DNA from: Glandiceps talaboti
Lineage: Eukaryota; Hemichordata; Enteropneusta; Spengelidae
Assembly (NCBI RefSeq): GCF_964340395.1
Contig: NC_135549.1
Coordinates: 16,836,842 to 16,900,841, forward strand
Reading direction: 5' to 3'
DNA length: 64,000 bases
The translations under genes and the position numbers were made by a program. The notes under the pieces were generated by a model. It saw only the letters and a program-made list of their open reading frames with translations, did no database searches and was not told the origin of the DNA. How positions within the stretch are numbered: position 1 is the stretch's first letter; the number at the start of each line of letters is the position of its first letter. Of the stretch, positions 29,160 to 42,200 are shown piece after piece.

Positions 29160-31275
29160 ATGCAGATTAATTCAATGGATAACAAATCGCTCAAGTTCAC
29201 TGTAAAAAAGTACAAAAAAATTGTTTTATATACAAAATGGAATCCACAACTTTATAAAAATAACTCATACAATAATGATATTCTTAAAGCACTATACAGT
29301 CTACAAGAATGCTAAGTCGAAATAATGGATCCAGTATTCTAAAAGTAGTACGTATACGCCTTGGAACTAAAAATCTAAAAAAGTTTCTGCTGTTCTTTGT
29401 TCAAGATAATTCCATTCTCAGTTAAAATCATGGAAAAACAATCAGGAGTCACCATGGAAAATCTTTAAATAGTGAAATTGACCCGTTTTACAAATACAAC
29501 CAAAGTAGCCACAAAATACGGTATTATATTGTAACTCCATGGGGATAAAGATTGTGATTTCCTTACCCATAACTTGGTGGCGAATCCCAATGTTCGATTT
29601 CAAAAGACGGGAACAAGCTTTGCAAAGCCTTTGGTGATTTAAGCTACTTTGATTTTCAAACGAATTGGTCCATGAGGTGCATTCTTACTTATTTAAATCT
29701 ACAAAATATTTAAAGCTCATGTATAAAGAAATTAAATTTTGAATACTAAGACAAGTATGTTAATAATATTTACATGTAGTTGAATATGTCCTTCAATGTA
29801 TAAGGATATAAAAAATAGAAGAAAAAAAACTCCGATGAATGAAAGATATATGAATGAGGTATTGTGGCTCAATGGGTGCTTTTCGTTTTTTTATAAAGAG
29901 AAAACCTGAGTTCTTTTTGTTGATGTGGTGGGATTCCAGGAAACGTCAGCGGTGTGCAGTATCTAATCATATGTTGTGGTGATGATGAATCAAGATGGGT
30001 CCAATACGATATGGGATTTTAATTTCTCCCTGTGGAATGAATACAACCCTTAACGCCCAAGTACTTTCTGTGTTAGTCACACTTATTTATAGCTTTTTAT
30101 ATTAAGTTTTAAAAGTTTACTGTTTCAAAAGGTTTAAATAAGCCAAGTCTGTAGCCTTTGTAATCTAGTCAATTTGTAAGCAGCGTTTTCTGTTAAACAG
30201 CAGCTCAGACTGATTGCAGTGAATGATAGCGTTACAACCATGATTAAAAGTCCAGACAATGTTTTATGGCATCTATTTTTACACTCTAGTCATTGACTAT
30301 TTACTTTCACTGCTAACATAATTTACAGATTTATTACATTAGGAGACACCACATACTACTGTGCTGATGACTAAAGCAATTGAAACAGTATACTTTTACA
30401 CTTGATTTTCAAATCATGCATTGCCAAACGTGTTACTTGAGTGTTACGAGTTGTAGAGTGTTTCTGATTCTGATTCTTATTGCGTATGTGACCAATTGTG
30501 TCCTGCAGTACAATTGGGAATGAATCTCCCGGATGGATAAATCGATATGTCTGTATACATAAGAATTGTGCGTGCAACATTTTAGCTGGTTCGCCTGGAA
30601 GACATCCGAATAAACCAAGGGCTGCCTTCGAAAACTCTTCTGAGATTTAACTTCTCACTTCCTGAACCGTCTACAGAACGAATGCGCGTTATCGGTACCA
30701 CTGAACAAGAAATAAAGCAGTGTGTGGCGATTCAGTTCAAAGAGAAAGTTATATCTGCTAACAGGTTTGGACTAACGTAAACAAATTTGCTTAGAAAATG
30801 CTATGGCGTACAAACAACCTTACAAAATATAATTTACTGTATTTTCTATGTCATAGTACGAAATTGTTGCAGCTACAAATGTTCATAGTCTAAAAGGTAC
30901 GCCGTGTGGTGAGAGGAGGCCGTTGAGGGCGGATCTTTAGAGTCTAAAGTTTTCACAGTAGATGTCATATTTCTCTTTGCAGACAGAGAGTATACATGCT
31001 CAAAAAGGCAGTGACCTATGAAGATGGTTAGACGCCAAAAGAACGTAAAAAGTGAATAACTACAGTATAAAATTGTACACTTAAAATAAATGTCAGACCA
31101 TATAGAGTCTCTCTATGTAGCCTGGTTATAAATTAAACAAAACAGGTAATATGCATTGCCAGGGTGCAAATCAAGTACTTAAAAAAAATACTGTTTGAAG
31201 TGTGCTTGAAACTATCTGTAAAACACCGTCGCTATGGCGTTAACGGTCATATTGGCATTTTCCTCTACGTGACTA
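29160..31275. other. Intergenic between genes 3 and 4
   Basis: No gene is recognised. It contains the dispersed repeat copy at about 29370-29470. Around 30895-30950 there is a degenerate copy of the GGTACGCCGT...GAGGGCGGA palindrome family whose best copy is at 50738-50823. Confidence 0.45.
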
Positions 31276-32567
31276 CTAAACTTCAGTTTCATTTGGTACA
31301 GGTTTGTCTCTTATAGTAAAGCGTATTGGTTTGGGAGTCCTGTCTCCGACGGTAGATCTAGACCCCCTTGATTCGTCGTCGAAGCCCGAACTTTCGTCTG
31401 TGTCTTCTGAGATCTTTCGAAGTCCATTATTTGTTCCTCTCCATCCTTCTAACCCTAGTGAGGTATGAGTGTACATTCCATCCGGGTCAACTTCTACATC
31501 ATAAAGTCTTTGTTGCCTAGCATCGGTCTGCACGCCTTGTTCGTTGATAACCTTACCCTTCTTCCTGTCCACCGCATTAGCATATTTGATGGCGCTCTTC
31601 CAAGTGTGTTCTTCTTTTTCAGGTTTACTTGGGTACGTTCCATAGGGTGTTGGCTGATCCCATTCTCCTGCAGGCCAGCTTACATCGTCCATATACTCAT
31701 TTTCACGATCGAGACTACTTCCTCGTGAAATGCTATTTTCTCCAAGTCCAGGGTTATCGTAGGCGAATTTGGACATCTCGCGGTCAATCATACCTTCTGG
31801 TGACCATGCCCAGTCTTCAATTTTCTTCTCCAATTCCGTTTTTTCTTTTACTTTTTCGTCCTGGGTTTCTTTCTCTTTCTTACGACGGACATAAAATCTG
31901 TATGCTAGTGCTAAAACGGCAAATTCTAGAACCACAGTTGTGCCATGAAGCGAGGGAATTATCAACATTTCAAGAACGTTGGCTTGAATTCCCCTTGCCA
32001 GCAAGAGGTTTATAATGGTCAACGCCAAGGCCGTGTTTTGCACCCCTGTCTCAAAAGCTATTGTCCGACATTTAGCATTACTCTGTCGAAAGCAGTATGG
32101 AATAACGTAGCCTAATCCGTATGCGACTAGTGGATATGAAATAGCGATTACGTAGGGTCTCCAGCTACTAGTGTAGGCGGCTGGGTTGATAGCAGCAACG
32201 ATGCCAAGAATACTCAATATACCGATAAAAGCTATTACACTCCCAACCTAGCAGCAAAAAAAGGATACAAGATTATCTGCAAAAACATCGAAATATTAGT
32301 TGATAATTCAAACACATCACCCTTGCCTAAGCACATATACGAAAAAAGTGAAACTAAAGATTTACGGTTTACGAATGATACAGTATTGTAAGGAGCTTAC
32401 ATGCATTTTTACAGACAACTGTTCATTGTTGACACTTTTATGAACATTTCGCTTTTAAAAATATAACTACATACGTGTCAATTGTTGTCAGGGTTTTTGT
32501 GGTTGGTTTGGACTACCACAGTTGATGTTTTATTTCTTTATTTGTGTCCTACAAGTAGTAGTGTGGT

Positions 32568-32610
<43 letters not shown>

Positions 32611-34452
32611 AATGGAGATGCTAGTACGTCACGATCTCGCTTGGTTTCTTTTTTTAATTTTCAGGAAGGAAGGGTTATGCTATGCTTTCCCTTTTGTCTG
32701 TCTGTCTGTCTGTCTGTCTGTGAACACGATATCTCAAAAACTACATCAATTCTAATGAGACTTACTATACATCTTACTTTTGGTAATGGTGAGACCTGAT
32801 TAAGGTCTGGTAAATATCCTATGAATATTAATAACTCATTTTACATAATTTTATTATTTGAAGATAAAAACCAACCTTGGCGACGACATTTGCTACTTTT
32901 GGCACTTTCCATCGTAGTAACATGCCGAAAGCACATGGGAAGAGAATAACGGTGAGAGCAATGACAATATCTACGTATGGAATAACTGCAGCTGCTTTGG
33001 CCCAGCTTCTGCTATAGATGAACAGGTTTAATGGCATCATACCAATACCAATGAGAGTAGAGCAGGTAGTCATGCAAACACTGCAACAGAAAAACCGATT
33101 ATTTGATGTTGGCAATGTAAGTGAAATCACGAAATTTGAAAGGAAGAGAGGCATAAATTTACACTCAGACCACATTTGTTTGGCGTTCTGAGATTTACAT
33201 AATTTATCATAGGTGTCATCACAGTACCAAAAGCATGCCTAATGTTATGTACTTTGGTGTCATGTGACTTTCTTTAAAGTGCGTATCCACAGATTTGTGC
33301 AAGCTATAATCTAGGAGGGCAGTAAATTTGTAAATTTTTTACACATCAATAGCAATGTAATTTATATAGAAATTTGCATAATATATGCATATCTTCAGCA
33401 CTGAGACATATTCATACATATGCACATATTCACAGTGAAAATTGGAATCAGCCACTTTTGCTTCATGTAAAAATAATACATGTTTTCATTATATTGTTGT
33501 TTAAAGGGAATATCACAAAAGCTCGAGCATGGTAAAACTGTTGCAACTTTTTTTAAAGAATGGTTGAAAACGACGGCCCGAGTAATAAGGACAGCGTGGA
33601 ATACTGGTATGTTTTGTCGGTAATGGGGACATCACTGCCATTGTATATCTACTGGCCATGGGTGTAAGCTTAACATTATCAGCTTGTAAGATTCCGAAAT
33701 GCTAGAATGCACCTACTACCGAAAACTTCTTAAGTTTTGTTTGTAAAAATCATCGGGTGATTATTCTCAAATTGAGAAATCTTCTATTGTGAGCAGACAT
33801 TGTGATTTTTTTTACATCGACGTTGATATTTTACTATTAAACAAACATAGTTACAATCAATGTATTTTTGTAGTAGAATATTTATCACCTATAAATTGTT
33901 CTCTAAGTTTACTCTAGTCAGTGAAACATTCCCATGGCAATACAGCGGCATCAATGTTATAAATCCAGTACAAGGAAACAAAGGAAAGTGAATAAATGAA
34001 ATGTCTGGGTCGTAAATCCTTCATTTGAATTGCGGATTCTGGATACCTTACCTAAGGCACGTGTCTCCATCCGTCCAAAATGTGAGAATATTTGAGTAGG
34101 CACCTCCTGGACATGTCGCTATAGCCAGCGTACCGAGAGCTAATTCGTCGGACAATTCAAATATGTGGGCAAGAGACCATCCTAAGAATGGCATCAGTAT
34201 AAATTGACAACAAGCTCCGATGATTATACCAACAGGTCGTTTCAGAGTCTTCAGTACGTCTTTCAATGTCATCGTACAGCCCATTCCTATCATAAGTATC
34301 ACCAGGGTAGTGGTGATGACAACTTGGTTCGCTATAACAAGCTTTTTAGTAGTGGCATTACCGCCACCACCACCACCGCCGCCGCTGTCATCGCCCGCCG
34401 AGTCGCCAGTCGAGTCCATGATGCCTATATCCATATCTTGTTCGGAAGCCAT
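31276..34452 (-). CDS. SLC10 family sodium/bile-acid-type cotransporter, gene 4
   Basis: Coding exons on the - strand are 34452-34052, 33080-32876 and 32247-31276 (phases 2 and 0), giving 525 residues. The N-terminus is longer than in paralogues and acidic, with an eight-Gly run (residues 24-31) and a sequon NAT. Motifs are CPGGAYSN at 114-121, GIGMMPL in exon 2 and FETGVQN at 267-273. The cytosolic tail of about 200 residues begins with charged RRKKEKETQDEKVKEK. It then has WAWSPEGM, YDNPGLG, WKSAIKYANAV followed by NEQGVQTD (GVQTD 440-444, LC8-like), a Ser/Asp-rich stretch, and ends NETEV (PDZ class I type). The tail blocks match those of genes 2 and 3 in order, showing common origin despite divergence. 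Predicted plasma-membrane sodium symporter, substrate unknown. Confidence 0.92.
32568..32610. repeat. (GTT)n microsatellite in intron 2 of gene 4
   Basis: About 14 GTT units. A short (GTCT)n run follows at about 32695-32721. Confidence 0.9.
32697..32835. repeat. Dispersed repeat copy (pair with 8.93-9.06 kb)
   Basis: Shares the ordered pattern of CTGTCTGTG, ACACGATAT, TTCTAATGA, ACATCTT, TAATGGT and AATATTAAT with 8934-9065. Both copies lie in introns of SLC10 genes (intron 1 of gene 1, intron 2 of gene 4). Confidence 0.45.
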
Positions 34453-34459
34453 ATTTCGA

Positions 34460-36540
34460 AGTTAGAATATTACAGAATTATCTAAATATATGAAGAAGAA
34501 AAAATTCAGTTTGTCATTACCTTTATAAAAACGTAATAATTTTTAGTATTTTAAAACAGTAGTGTTTCTGATGCAGTCAGTATTCAGCTATGATCAGCTA
34601 TTTTTGCCAAGCGAAATGTCACTGAGTTGTATCATAGACCCTCCACCAACGAGAGTGTCTATGGTTGTACACAATAAAAAAAACATAAAACACAAAAAGG
34701 AACTGTGTTATTAGCAAAGACAAAGATTACCATACAGAAAGTTTTGTCTAACCTAAGATTCAAACGATGGACAACGCAAGTCACAATGTGGAATGGTTTA
34801 AAATTCAAGGTGTTTTCAAGCTAAGCTCAGTCATGTTCACCTTCCCGTTGACATGACACCACGTGATCACAAACATTACGTAAGTGTGCGGGTTGTGATT
34901 ATTCAAATTCTCCTTCAGGCTATAGGAAATTGTTTGTGAAATTTCATATTACTAAATACTATAAACACGAAGCTCTCCATTCAGTTAATTTCGAAGTAGG
35001 CAAACATTCATATAATTACACACCCATACAGACTTGTTGGTAGTAAATGTAATAATCCTGGAGGTATAACTATAAGGGGAGATACTCCCATGCTGTAAGT
35101 GACTACAATTGTTCTGTCGATTACGCTGTCTGTGCCAATCTCTGAAACTGTATGGGCAGAGTAAAATGTCGAAACGAAATCGATTCTAAATGTGTAATCG
35201 CTTTTGTACATACGGGAATCTTATATCCTGGTTCTCAGTTTTCCTACCGTTCCGTGTGCAGGATAACTACTTTAAGTAAGACAAGACAAGAGAAGACAAA
35301 TTAAATCCTCTTCATCCTGTCTTTTTAAATTTCACAATGAACATTCTCGATTGCCAAAGTCTCAATTCAAGTTGAATACCAAAATAATTGTCATACAAAT
35401 AGTTGTAAACAAAAGAGTTGAAAACATCTTTTGATAAACAAATCATCGCATCGTGGTCTATAGAACATTCCCACACTATACTGAGGCCTTCCTGGCTACG
35501 GAATGACCAGTCCTAAAACCTACCTGACATTGCCATAGATCAGAACGAAATCCAAAACCAAAATAATTCACATTCTTTTAAAATCTTTAAGTTTAAGTCA
35601 ACTTCCTGTTGTACTTTATGCGATCTATTTATCAATTTTCACCGATGACACATGTCTTAAGTTGTTTGTTGTTATAGCGTCAATTATTATGTCTGTACTG
35701 TCCCCTTTCTACTGCCATGTGAACTAGAAAGTACGTACAGTGTTACATTCAGATAGCCGCCCTTCTGTTGGTCATTAAATGTATCGCTGTAATTATTTGG
35801 AATATCAATTAGGTGAACGGTTCTGATCGCTGAATTAAAATAACCAAATGACCTCGATGTGTCTATTTCATTACGTATGTATATAGACGTTATGCAAATT
35901 GTTGCTCATCGCCACCATACTGCCCAGTGCTGGGAGTTGAACCCCAGAGTTGAACTATTTTAACATAGATATAACCCTCGATTTTGTCAAATGTGATGCC
36001 ACCAAAGCAGCTGACAATGCCTTGGTTATGACAATAAGATATACCGGGTAAAGTTATAACATAGCTTTGTGTGTTCAAATTCTGGGTGTTGGTCCCTCTG
36101 CGCCCACACACACATGCCATCGGTTTACCGTGGTTCCGTACCTGGACTCATTCGGTCGGATATCTAACGGAATTACTTACTTTGTTTTGGCTGTCAAACT
36201 GCACTGCGGCTTCGTAGGATACTTCCTCTTTTAGTGATATATCAATCGCAGAATAAATTCACGACACGACCTGGCAAATATAGAGTACAGTCGATGCCCC
36301 GTCGAGACACGCTTTAAACAATCGATTGCCTATGTATGTTCACTTTCGCTCAGGCTTAGTTAATATTTGCATAACAATAGGATTGAATGTTAGCTAGACA
36401 TAGGTACTGAAGCCAAAGTGGACGGGTCAAACGTTTGCTTAACCTTGACGCATGAGCAGAATAAAAGCAAAGTTTACCGCGATACTGCAGGCACTTGAAG
36501 GTCAATCCCTTTTTCTTTGATATCGTATGTATCTCAGACA
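34460..36540. other. 5' flank of gene 4 and intergenic DNA
   Basis: No coding signal. It probably includes the promoter and any 5' UTR exon of the - strand gene starting at 34452, but none could be placed. Confidence 0.4.
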
Positions 36541-36549
36541 ACTGTGTTA

Positions 36550-36748
36550 GGTGTCTGTGTGTGTGTGTATGTGTATGTATGTATGTATGTATGTATGCAT
36601 GCAATGATGCATGTATGTATGTATGCATGCAAGCATGCATGCATGCATGCATGTATGTATGTATGTATGTATGTATGTATATGTATGTGTGTGTGTGTAT
36701 GTATGTATGTATGTATGTATGTATGTATGTATGTATGTATGTATGTAT
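36550..36748. repeat. (GT)n/(TATG)n microsatellite
   Basis: GT run, then TATG/CATG tetranucleotide units. The MYVC- and IHTY-repeat ORFs here are artefacts. Confidence 0.95.
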
Positions 36749-36749
36749 T

Positions 36750-39175
36750 GTCAACCCATAAAATAATATGTGTACTTAAATAGGAAAACTTTGTTGAAGA
36801 GAAACGTTTTAACTTTTTTATGGACACATTTGAACAATTTAATTGCAAAAAAATTTTAAAGTATTATTGAATGTATATGAAAATATTGACATGAAAATTT
36901 GACTCTCACTTTTGAAAATTAATAAATCACATCTCGGATCACCATCATGAAATAGTGGGCTGATACCACACGATGTTATTTCCTTCGATCACCTGTAAAC
37001 ATTCGTTTGTCTTCGGATTAGCATCCATTTGGGTACATGAAAATTAACCAATGACTAGAGAAATATCAGTGAATATACTTTTTTTTTAAATACAGCCCTT
37101 GAACTTATTCGGTAACCTATCAAAAATATAAGCACCATATGAGCCTCAGATCTCATAATTCTGTTTACTGATAGAACGCTATATATTACATAACACTCGA
37201 AAATCCGACTTACTCTTTTACGATATATACTTATAAACAAATTGATAAAAGCATTACGTGAACCTACGTCAGAGGCCGCACTTCCTGTTGTTTTTGTAAC
37301 CGTTGTATGGTTGCTTTTACCTAATTTTGTCTTTGCGTGAAGTCTTTCATTGGCTTGCGCCATTCAAGCAAACGCACCGGTGTTTTTGCTTGGGTTGTAC
37401 ATTCAGAACTGTTTGACCTTAAAGGGAAATGTAGTCTATTTGAAGCCATATACAATGTGAAGATAAACAAATACAAGAATCGAAATGTAGTAATGATTAT
37501 ATATTGTTTATTCTTTCATTCTTGTAAGTAGTAAACACATAATACATCTGTTTAGTCACGGTACAATTGTCCTATACAAGGATACGGTTAGTTTTCTGAG
37601 TACAATGCACTTCGTAAATACATCAGTGTCTGCTCAAACCTGACCCGTAAAAGTCATGCTGTCGAATTCGTTTCAGCTCAGCCCATTCCTTCCACAATGC
37701 AATACACGCGGACGGTCACTTCGAATAGATAAAACGATCTGTGCACGGTCTCAGTCTCTTTCAACGTCAGAAATCCATAGTAGTTTCTAAAACAAAAATA
37801 TGTTCTTTACTTACTGAAATATGATTATTTGAAAATGATCCTGATTAGTTATATTGCTGACATGGGTTTTTGACGTATTTACTAAAAAAAATATCTACAG
37901 AAGGTAAAAATCAATGTGCGATATGCGAAATAACTTGTAGATGTAGTGTTACTGTTATAGTGTCTGTGATAACACACTACATAATATACTTTCGAAATTT
38001 CTTCCATAAACTCTAGGTATGACGTCGCCGCCTAAAACGATACTTAACCACGCTTATTCCCGATGAGCCTCTATATATCCCACCCACCCCCGTCGACCCA
38101 TTCGTGTCGCCACCAATTATAATTTCAGAGAGCGTCATCTAGTGATTGGGAGAGTAATATGCGAAACTTCTGTGAACGTTTGTTTCGGGGACCGAGTATT
38201 CGCATCGTCGTAAACGTTAACCACAGCCTCTTTTACGGCATTGTCAATACTTCGCAGTGATATATATATTTTTTAAGGGAGTTGATATTTCGCAATGTGT
38301 GGAAGAAATATCGACTCTATTTTGCGACAATGAGTATGATCATTTATAGCATTTGTTAATACACAGACTTGTCTGTGGTTAATATAGTCTTGAGTAGTGG
38401 CCATCGAGTCAAAGTTATTTAGCCAGTCTAAAGAATTCTTTCTCTTTTATCTATGCAATCCTGCTTTAGAAAATGTCTAAATACATTATAATGTCAGATT
38501 GATGTAAATCAGCAAACTATTTGAAGCCAATAGCAGCTGCTTTAGACTAGTTTGTCTGCAAACTTGAAGTCTAACAGAATTTCATAGCTGAAGATTATTT
38601 CAACATTCATGACGTAATCATGAACAGCGCCCTCTATCTTGGAGTGAACAAAGACTGTTTGCAGTCGAAAGCTCTAGGCTTATCAAAAATATGTTGTGTG
38701 TACTGATTAAAATATTAGTACTTATTTCAAGATCTAGTTAAAAATACCATTTTACTCGTAATTACTTCGCTGTAATTAATTTTCGCCCCTCTAAATAATA
38801 TCGTTCCACCCGTAGTGTTCTAGAGTGGTGCGTATGGTAATCTATTTCTGTACAGTACTTTCGGCCCTAACAGTTTAATAATGCAGGTAGGGATTTCAAT
38901 ATTAATTGTGTATACATATATTGGGCTGTATGTATATTTCAATCTCTAGGCAATTGCAACTACCTATGTTTTGGTGCGTAGAACAACAAAAGCAAGCCTA
39001 TAAATAGATCGACCAGGTTATAAATCCATATTCTTTGTTGGAATGTGTTCAAGTTCGTTTGGGATAACAGTTCTTGTAACATACTTTCATACAAGTTCAT
39101 GGCTCACTACAAATAAATGATCCATGCAATGGCATCCTTTGTTAGGTGTACATTCAGCTCAAACAGTTATGTTTT
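36750..39175. other. Intergenic between genes 4 and 5
   Basis: No gene recognised. The stretch at 38219-38259 (CCACAGCCTCTTTTACGGCA and on) recurs inverted at 45072-45116, so a dispersed repeat is present. Confidence 0.45.
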
Positions 39176-42106
39176 TTATGTGTCGGGATATTGGAAGTGA
39201 AGGTCTGGTCCAGGATAGTTATGCGTCCTTTCGTCATTTCGTTGTAGGATTCTAGACGGTAGAGATGGTAATGTATTAAATGATCGGCCTTGGTTCGGTT
39301 TGTAGGTCTGTGTGGAGGATCGTCCGTCACGGTAGTAGTCACCCACTGGTAGCGCTGGTCTCTGTGGTCTCTCATTTTCTGTGTACTCATCAGATTGATA
39401 ATCATTCGGTGTATTTCTAAACTCTGACTTCCTTGTATGCAATGACCTGTCTCCATATCGTGGGTTGTATGCATCTTCCGTATAATGCGGATTTCTTTGT
39501 CCAGGGTATTCACCTTCTCCGTGGTGAATCGGGCCTCGCTGACGACGTGGGAAAGTGGCGGATGGCCTCAGAGGTCTTGGTTCACGATTCACTTTCTTGT
39601 CTGGGTCAACCCATTGGTCATCGATGCTGTACACATTTTGTCGTGGTCTTTGGCCATAGTTCTGATTTTGAGTTTGGTGTCCCTGGTCGTATTGTCTGTG
39701 ATTCCTGTAAGAAGGATGGCTATAATCACGTGTATCTCTTGACCGAAGGTCTTGTTCTTCAGGGTATCTTTCAGAATTTCCTGGCTGCAAATTTGGTAGA
39801 TCGTCCTGTGGGTGATAACCAGTGTTTTGCGGATATCTATCATAATCATGATCTCGTCTAAAATCTCGTGGTGGGGAACTTGTATATCTGGAAGATACAT
39901 GATCCTCTTCTCGGTGCCTTCTTGCATACCCTGGTCCCATATATGGAGGCTCTCCACTCCATCCCTCTGTCGACATTCTTTGGTTTCTATCATACGAGTT
40001 GTACCTCGGGTATGCGTCACCATTCCTATTTGGCCGGTATTCGATATCACTGTCCCTCTCACTTCGACCATATCCGGATGATGTCGGTGATCTAGGTTCG
40101 TTCCCATAACTTCTTCCATGCCTATGGTCTGGGTAGCTATCCCGCTGAACAGGTGCAGGCATGGACACGGGTCCTCCAGTGTAGTCCCCTCTTCCTGTCG
40201 ACCAAGACCATATATCCTGATAACCAGGGGGCCTAGATAGGTCTTGTCTTCCTTGATACCGTGCATCTCCACGTTTGTTTTCAATGTAGTCCTCTTTTTC
40301 CTTGATATCGACGTCATTTACGTAGACCGCCGTTCCATTTCCGTAACTTAGAGCCGGGTTATCTATTCCTCCATTTCTCAATTTACCTGGCCATGTCCAT
40401 TCATCTTTTGTAAACTCCTCATTTTCTTTCACCGGGTCCATTTCTTTCTCCTCTTCTTCCTCTGGTTTCACATATTTGGTGTATAGTTGGTAGATTCCCA
40501 CAAAAACTAAACCTTCAATCATTACAAACACACTATGCAGAGAAGGTACCACGGCCATTTCGGGGTTTCCAACGCCCCTTGCCATCATCAGATTGATAAT
40601 GGTTAAAGCGAGGGCGCCATTTTGGACTCCCGTTTCAAAGGCTATAGTACGTCTCTGAGGAGGAGACTGGCGGAACAACCATGGAATGAGTAATCCAAAG
40701 GCGAATGAAAGCATAGGATACACTACAGCAACGATGTATGGTTTCCATGATGACAGGAACAAAGCAGGATTTATCGTTGCTATGAGACAGAGAACTATCA
40801 TTATAAAAAGCAGAGAAGACAAACTGCAAATCTGGAACAAACCAAATGAACAACACGATGTTAGAAAAAAGAATCGGTCTCGGTATAATCAATCCAATGG
40901 GCTGTATTTGCATGAATGGAATAATTCACTTCTATGAAAAAAGAATGTCACAAGAAGAGAATGGTTCTACTGGATAAACATGGCGGACAACATAGGGAGC
41001 GAAAATGGAAAGTTGGGGAGTTAACAACAGTTACAGATATAAACATATATCACGTACAACGTGGAGAATAAGTAAGGGTTATGATAGTCTTGCTGCTAGA
41101 ACTTCGGACTTTCTTCCGATACAATAGGGCCGATATCGGAAGAAAGTCCGAAGGTCTAACAGCTAGATAGACTAGGAATTGACAGGAAATGGGTAGTGTG
41201 ATAGTTATCGTTGCAGTAGAATGGAGACTCACCTTGGCAATCAACTCAGACCACTTAGGTAACTTAAACTTAATTAGCATGCCTAGAGATCCTGGTATCA
41301 GGATTACAACCAGTGCAATGATAATATCAACGTATGGAATAACTGCAGCTGCTTTGGCCCAGCTTCTGCTATAGATGAACAGATTTAATGGCATCATGCC
41401 AATACCAATGACAGTAGAGCAGGTAGTCATGCAGATACTGTGGAGAAAACATAAGAGGAGAAATTCATATTTTATTTCCAGCACTTTGGCCCAGTATGTC
41501 TTCAGAACATTATGTCAAAGTAAATTTTATAGAGCACAACAAGTTAGAAGAGCTGCAGGTAGCTGTATTCCAAGTTTTTTACATACGTAACGCCGGTTTT
41601 ACCCCAACCCCCCCCCCCCCCCGCCCTGCCCCCGAGCTGTGTGCGGACGCGAAAGGAACCCTGGGAAGTGGGTAACCGGTGCCTCATTAGCATATCAAAT
41701 TTTAACTTTCACTTTACCTGAGACAAGTATCACCATTGGTCCAGAATGTCAAAAGATTTGACATAGCCCCACCAGGACACGTTGCGATGGCAAGGGTTCC
41801 AAGTGCAAGACCAGGTGATAACTGAAATATGTGTGCTAAGGACCAACCAAGGAACGGCATCAGGATAAACTGACAGCAAACCCCAATGACTATTCCAACT
41901 GGACGACGTAGATTTTTCCATACTTCTTTCAGCGTTATTGTACATCCCATACCGACCATGATGAGTATTAATGCTATGGTAATACATGCTTGGTTGGCCA
42001 TTATAAGCCGCTTTGCGCGGGCATTTGGTCCGGTTGGTGTTGGCACCGTGACATTTGTAGCATTGGCCAATATTGTAGATATCAGTTGTGTCGTCACTTC
42101 CGCCAT
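39176..42106 (-). CDS. SLC10 family cotransporter with very long C-tail, gene 5
   Basis: Coding exons on the - strand are 42106-41718, 41437-41233 and 40831-39176 (phases 2 and 0), giving 749 residues, about twice the usual SLC10 length. The start MAEVTT follows an acceptor at 42118-42119. Motifs are sequons NAT and NVT, CPGGAMSN at 110-117, GIGMMPL in exon 2 and FETGVQN at 263-269. The membrane core ends near residue 316. The remaining 430 or so residues are low-complexity and predicted disordered: an EEEE block, IDNPALSYG, then Arg/Tyr/Asp/Pro/Asn/Gly-rich sequence with many RY, YP and RD steps. Near the end is STQTY (704-708), matching the TQT core of LC8 ligands. The tail is one uninterrupted exon in frame with the core, so it is not an annotation fusion. 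Closest core relative is gene 6. Confidence 0.92.
41085..41174. repeat. Hairpin with 20-bp perfect stem in intron 2 of gene 5
   Basis: Arms 41102-41121 (CTTCGGACTTTCTTCCGATA) and 41134-41153 are perfect reverse complements around a 12-base loop. Imperfect pairing extends outwards to about 41085 and 41174. Confidence 0.75.
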
Positions 42107-42167
42107 TTTGAACACACCTGATGAAGATCAAGAACCAAAAACACAATTCGCATATACTTTAAATTAC

Positions 42168-42200
42168 CATAGACAATAGTAGAGAGGGTTATTGTCTATG
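42168..42200. repeat. 11-bp hairpin upstream of gene 5
   Basis: CATAGACAATA at 42168-42178 is the perfect reverse complement of 42190-42200, about 60 bases upstream of the gene 5 start codon. Its role is unknown. Confidence 0.6.

Noticed and set aside
29850-29960. Possible tRNA/SINE with A-box-like TGGCTCAATGG
   Set aside because: No acceptable B box or cloverleaf is found downstream.
39485-40317. ORFs of 85-242 codons overlapping the gene 5 tail in other frames
   Set aside because: Shadows of the real 1656-nt exon. They have no motifs, while the real frame continues the transporter core.
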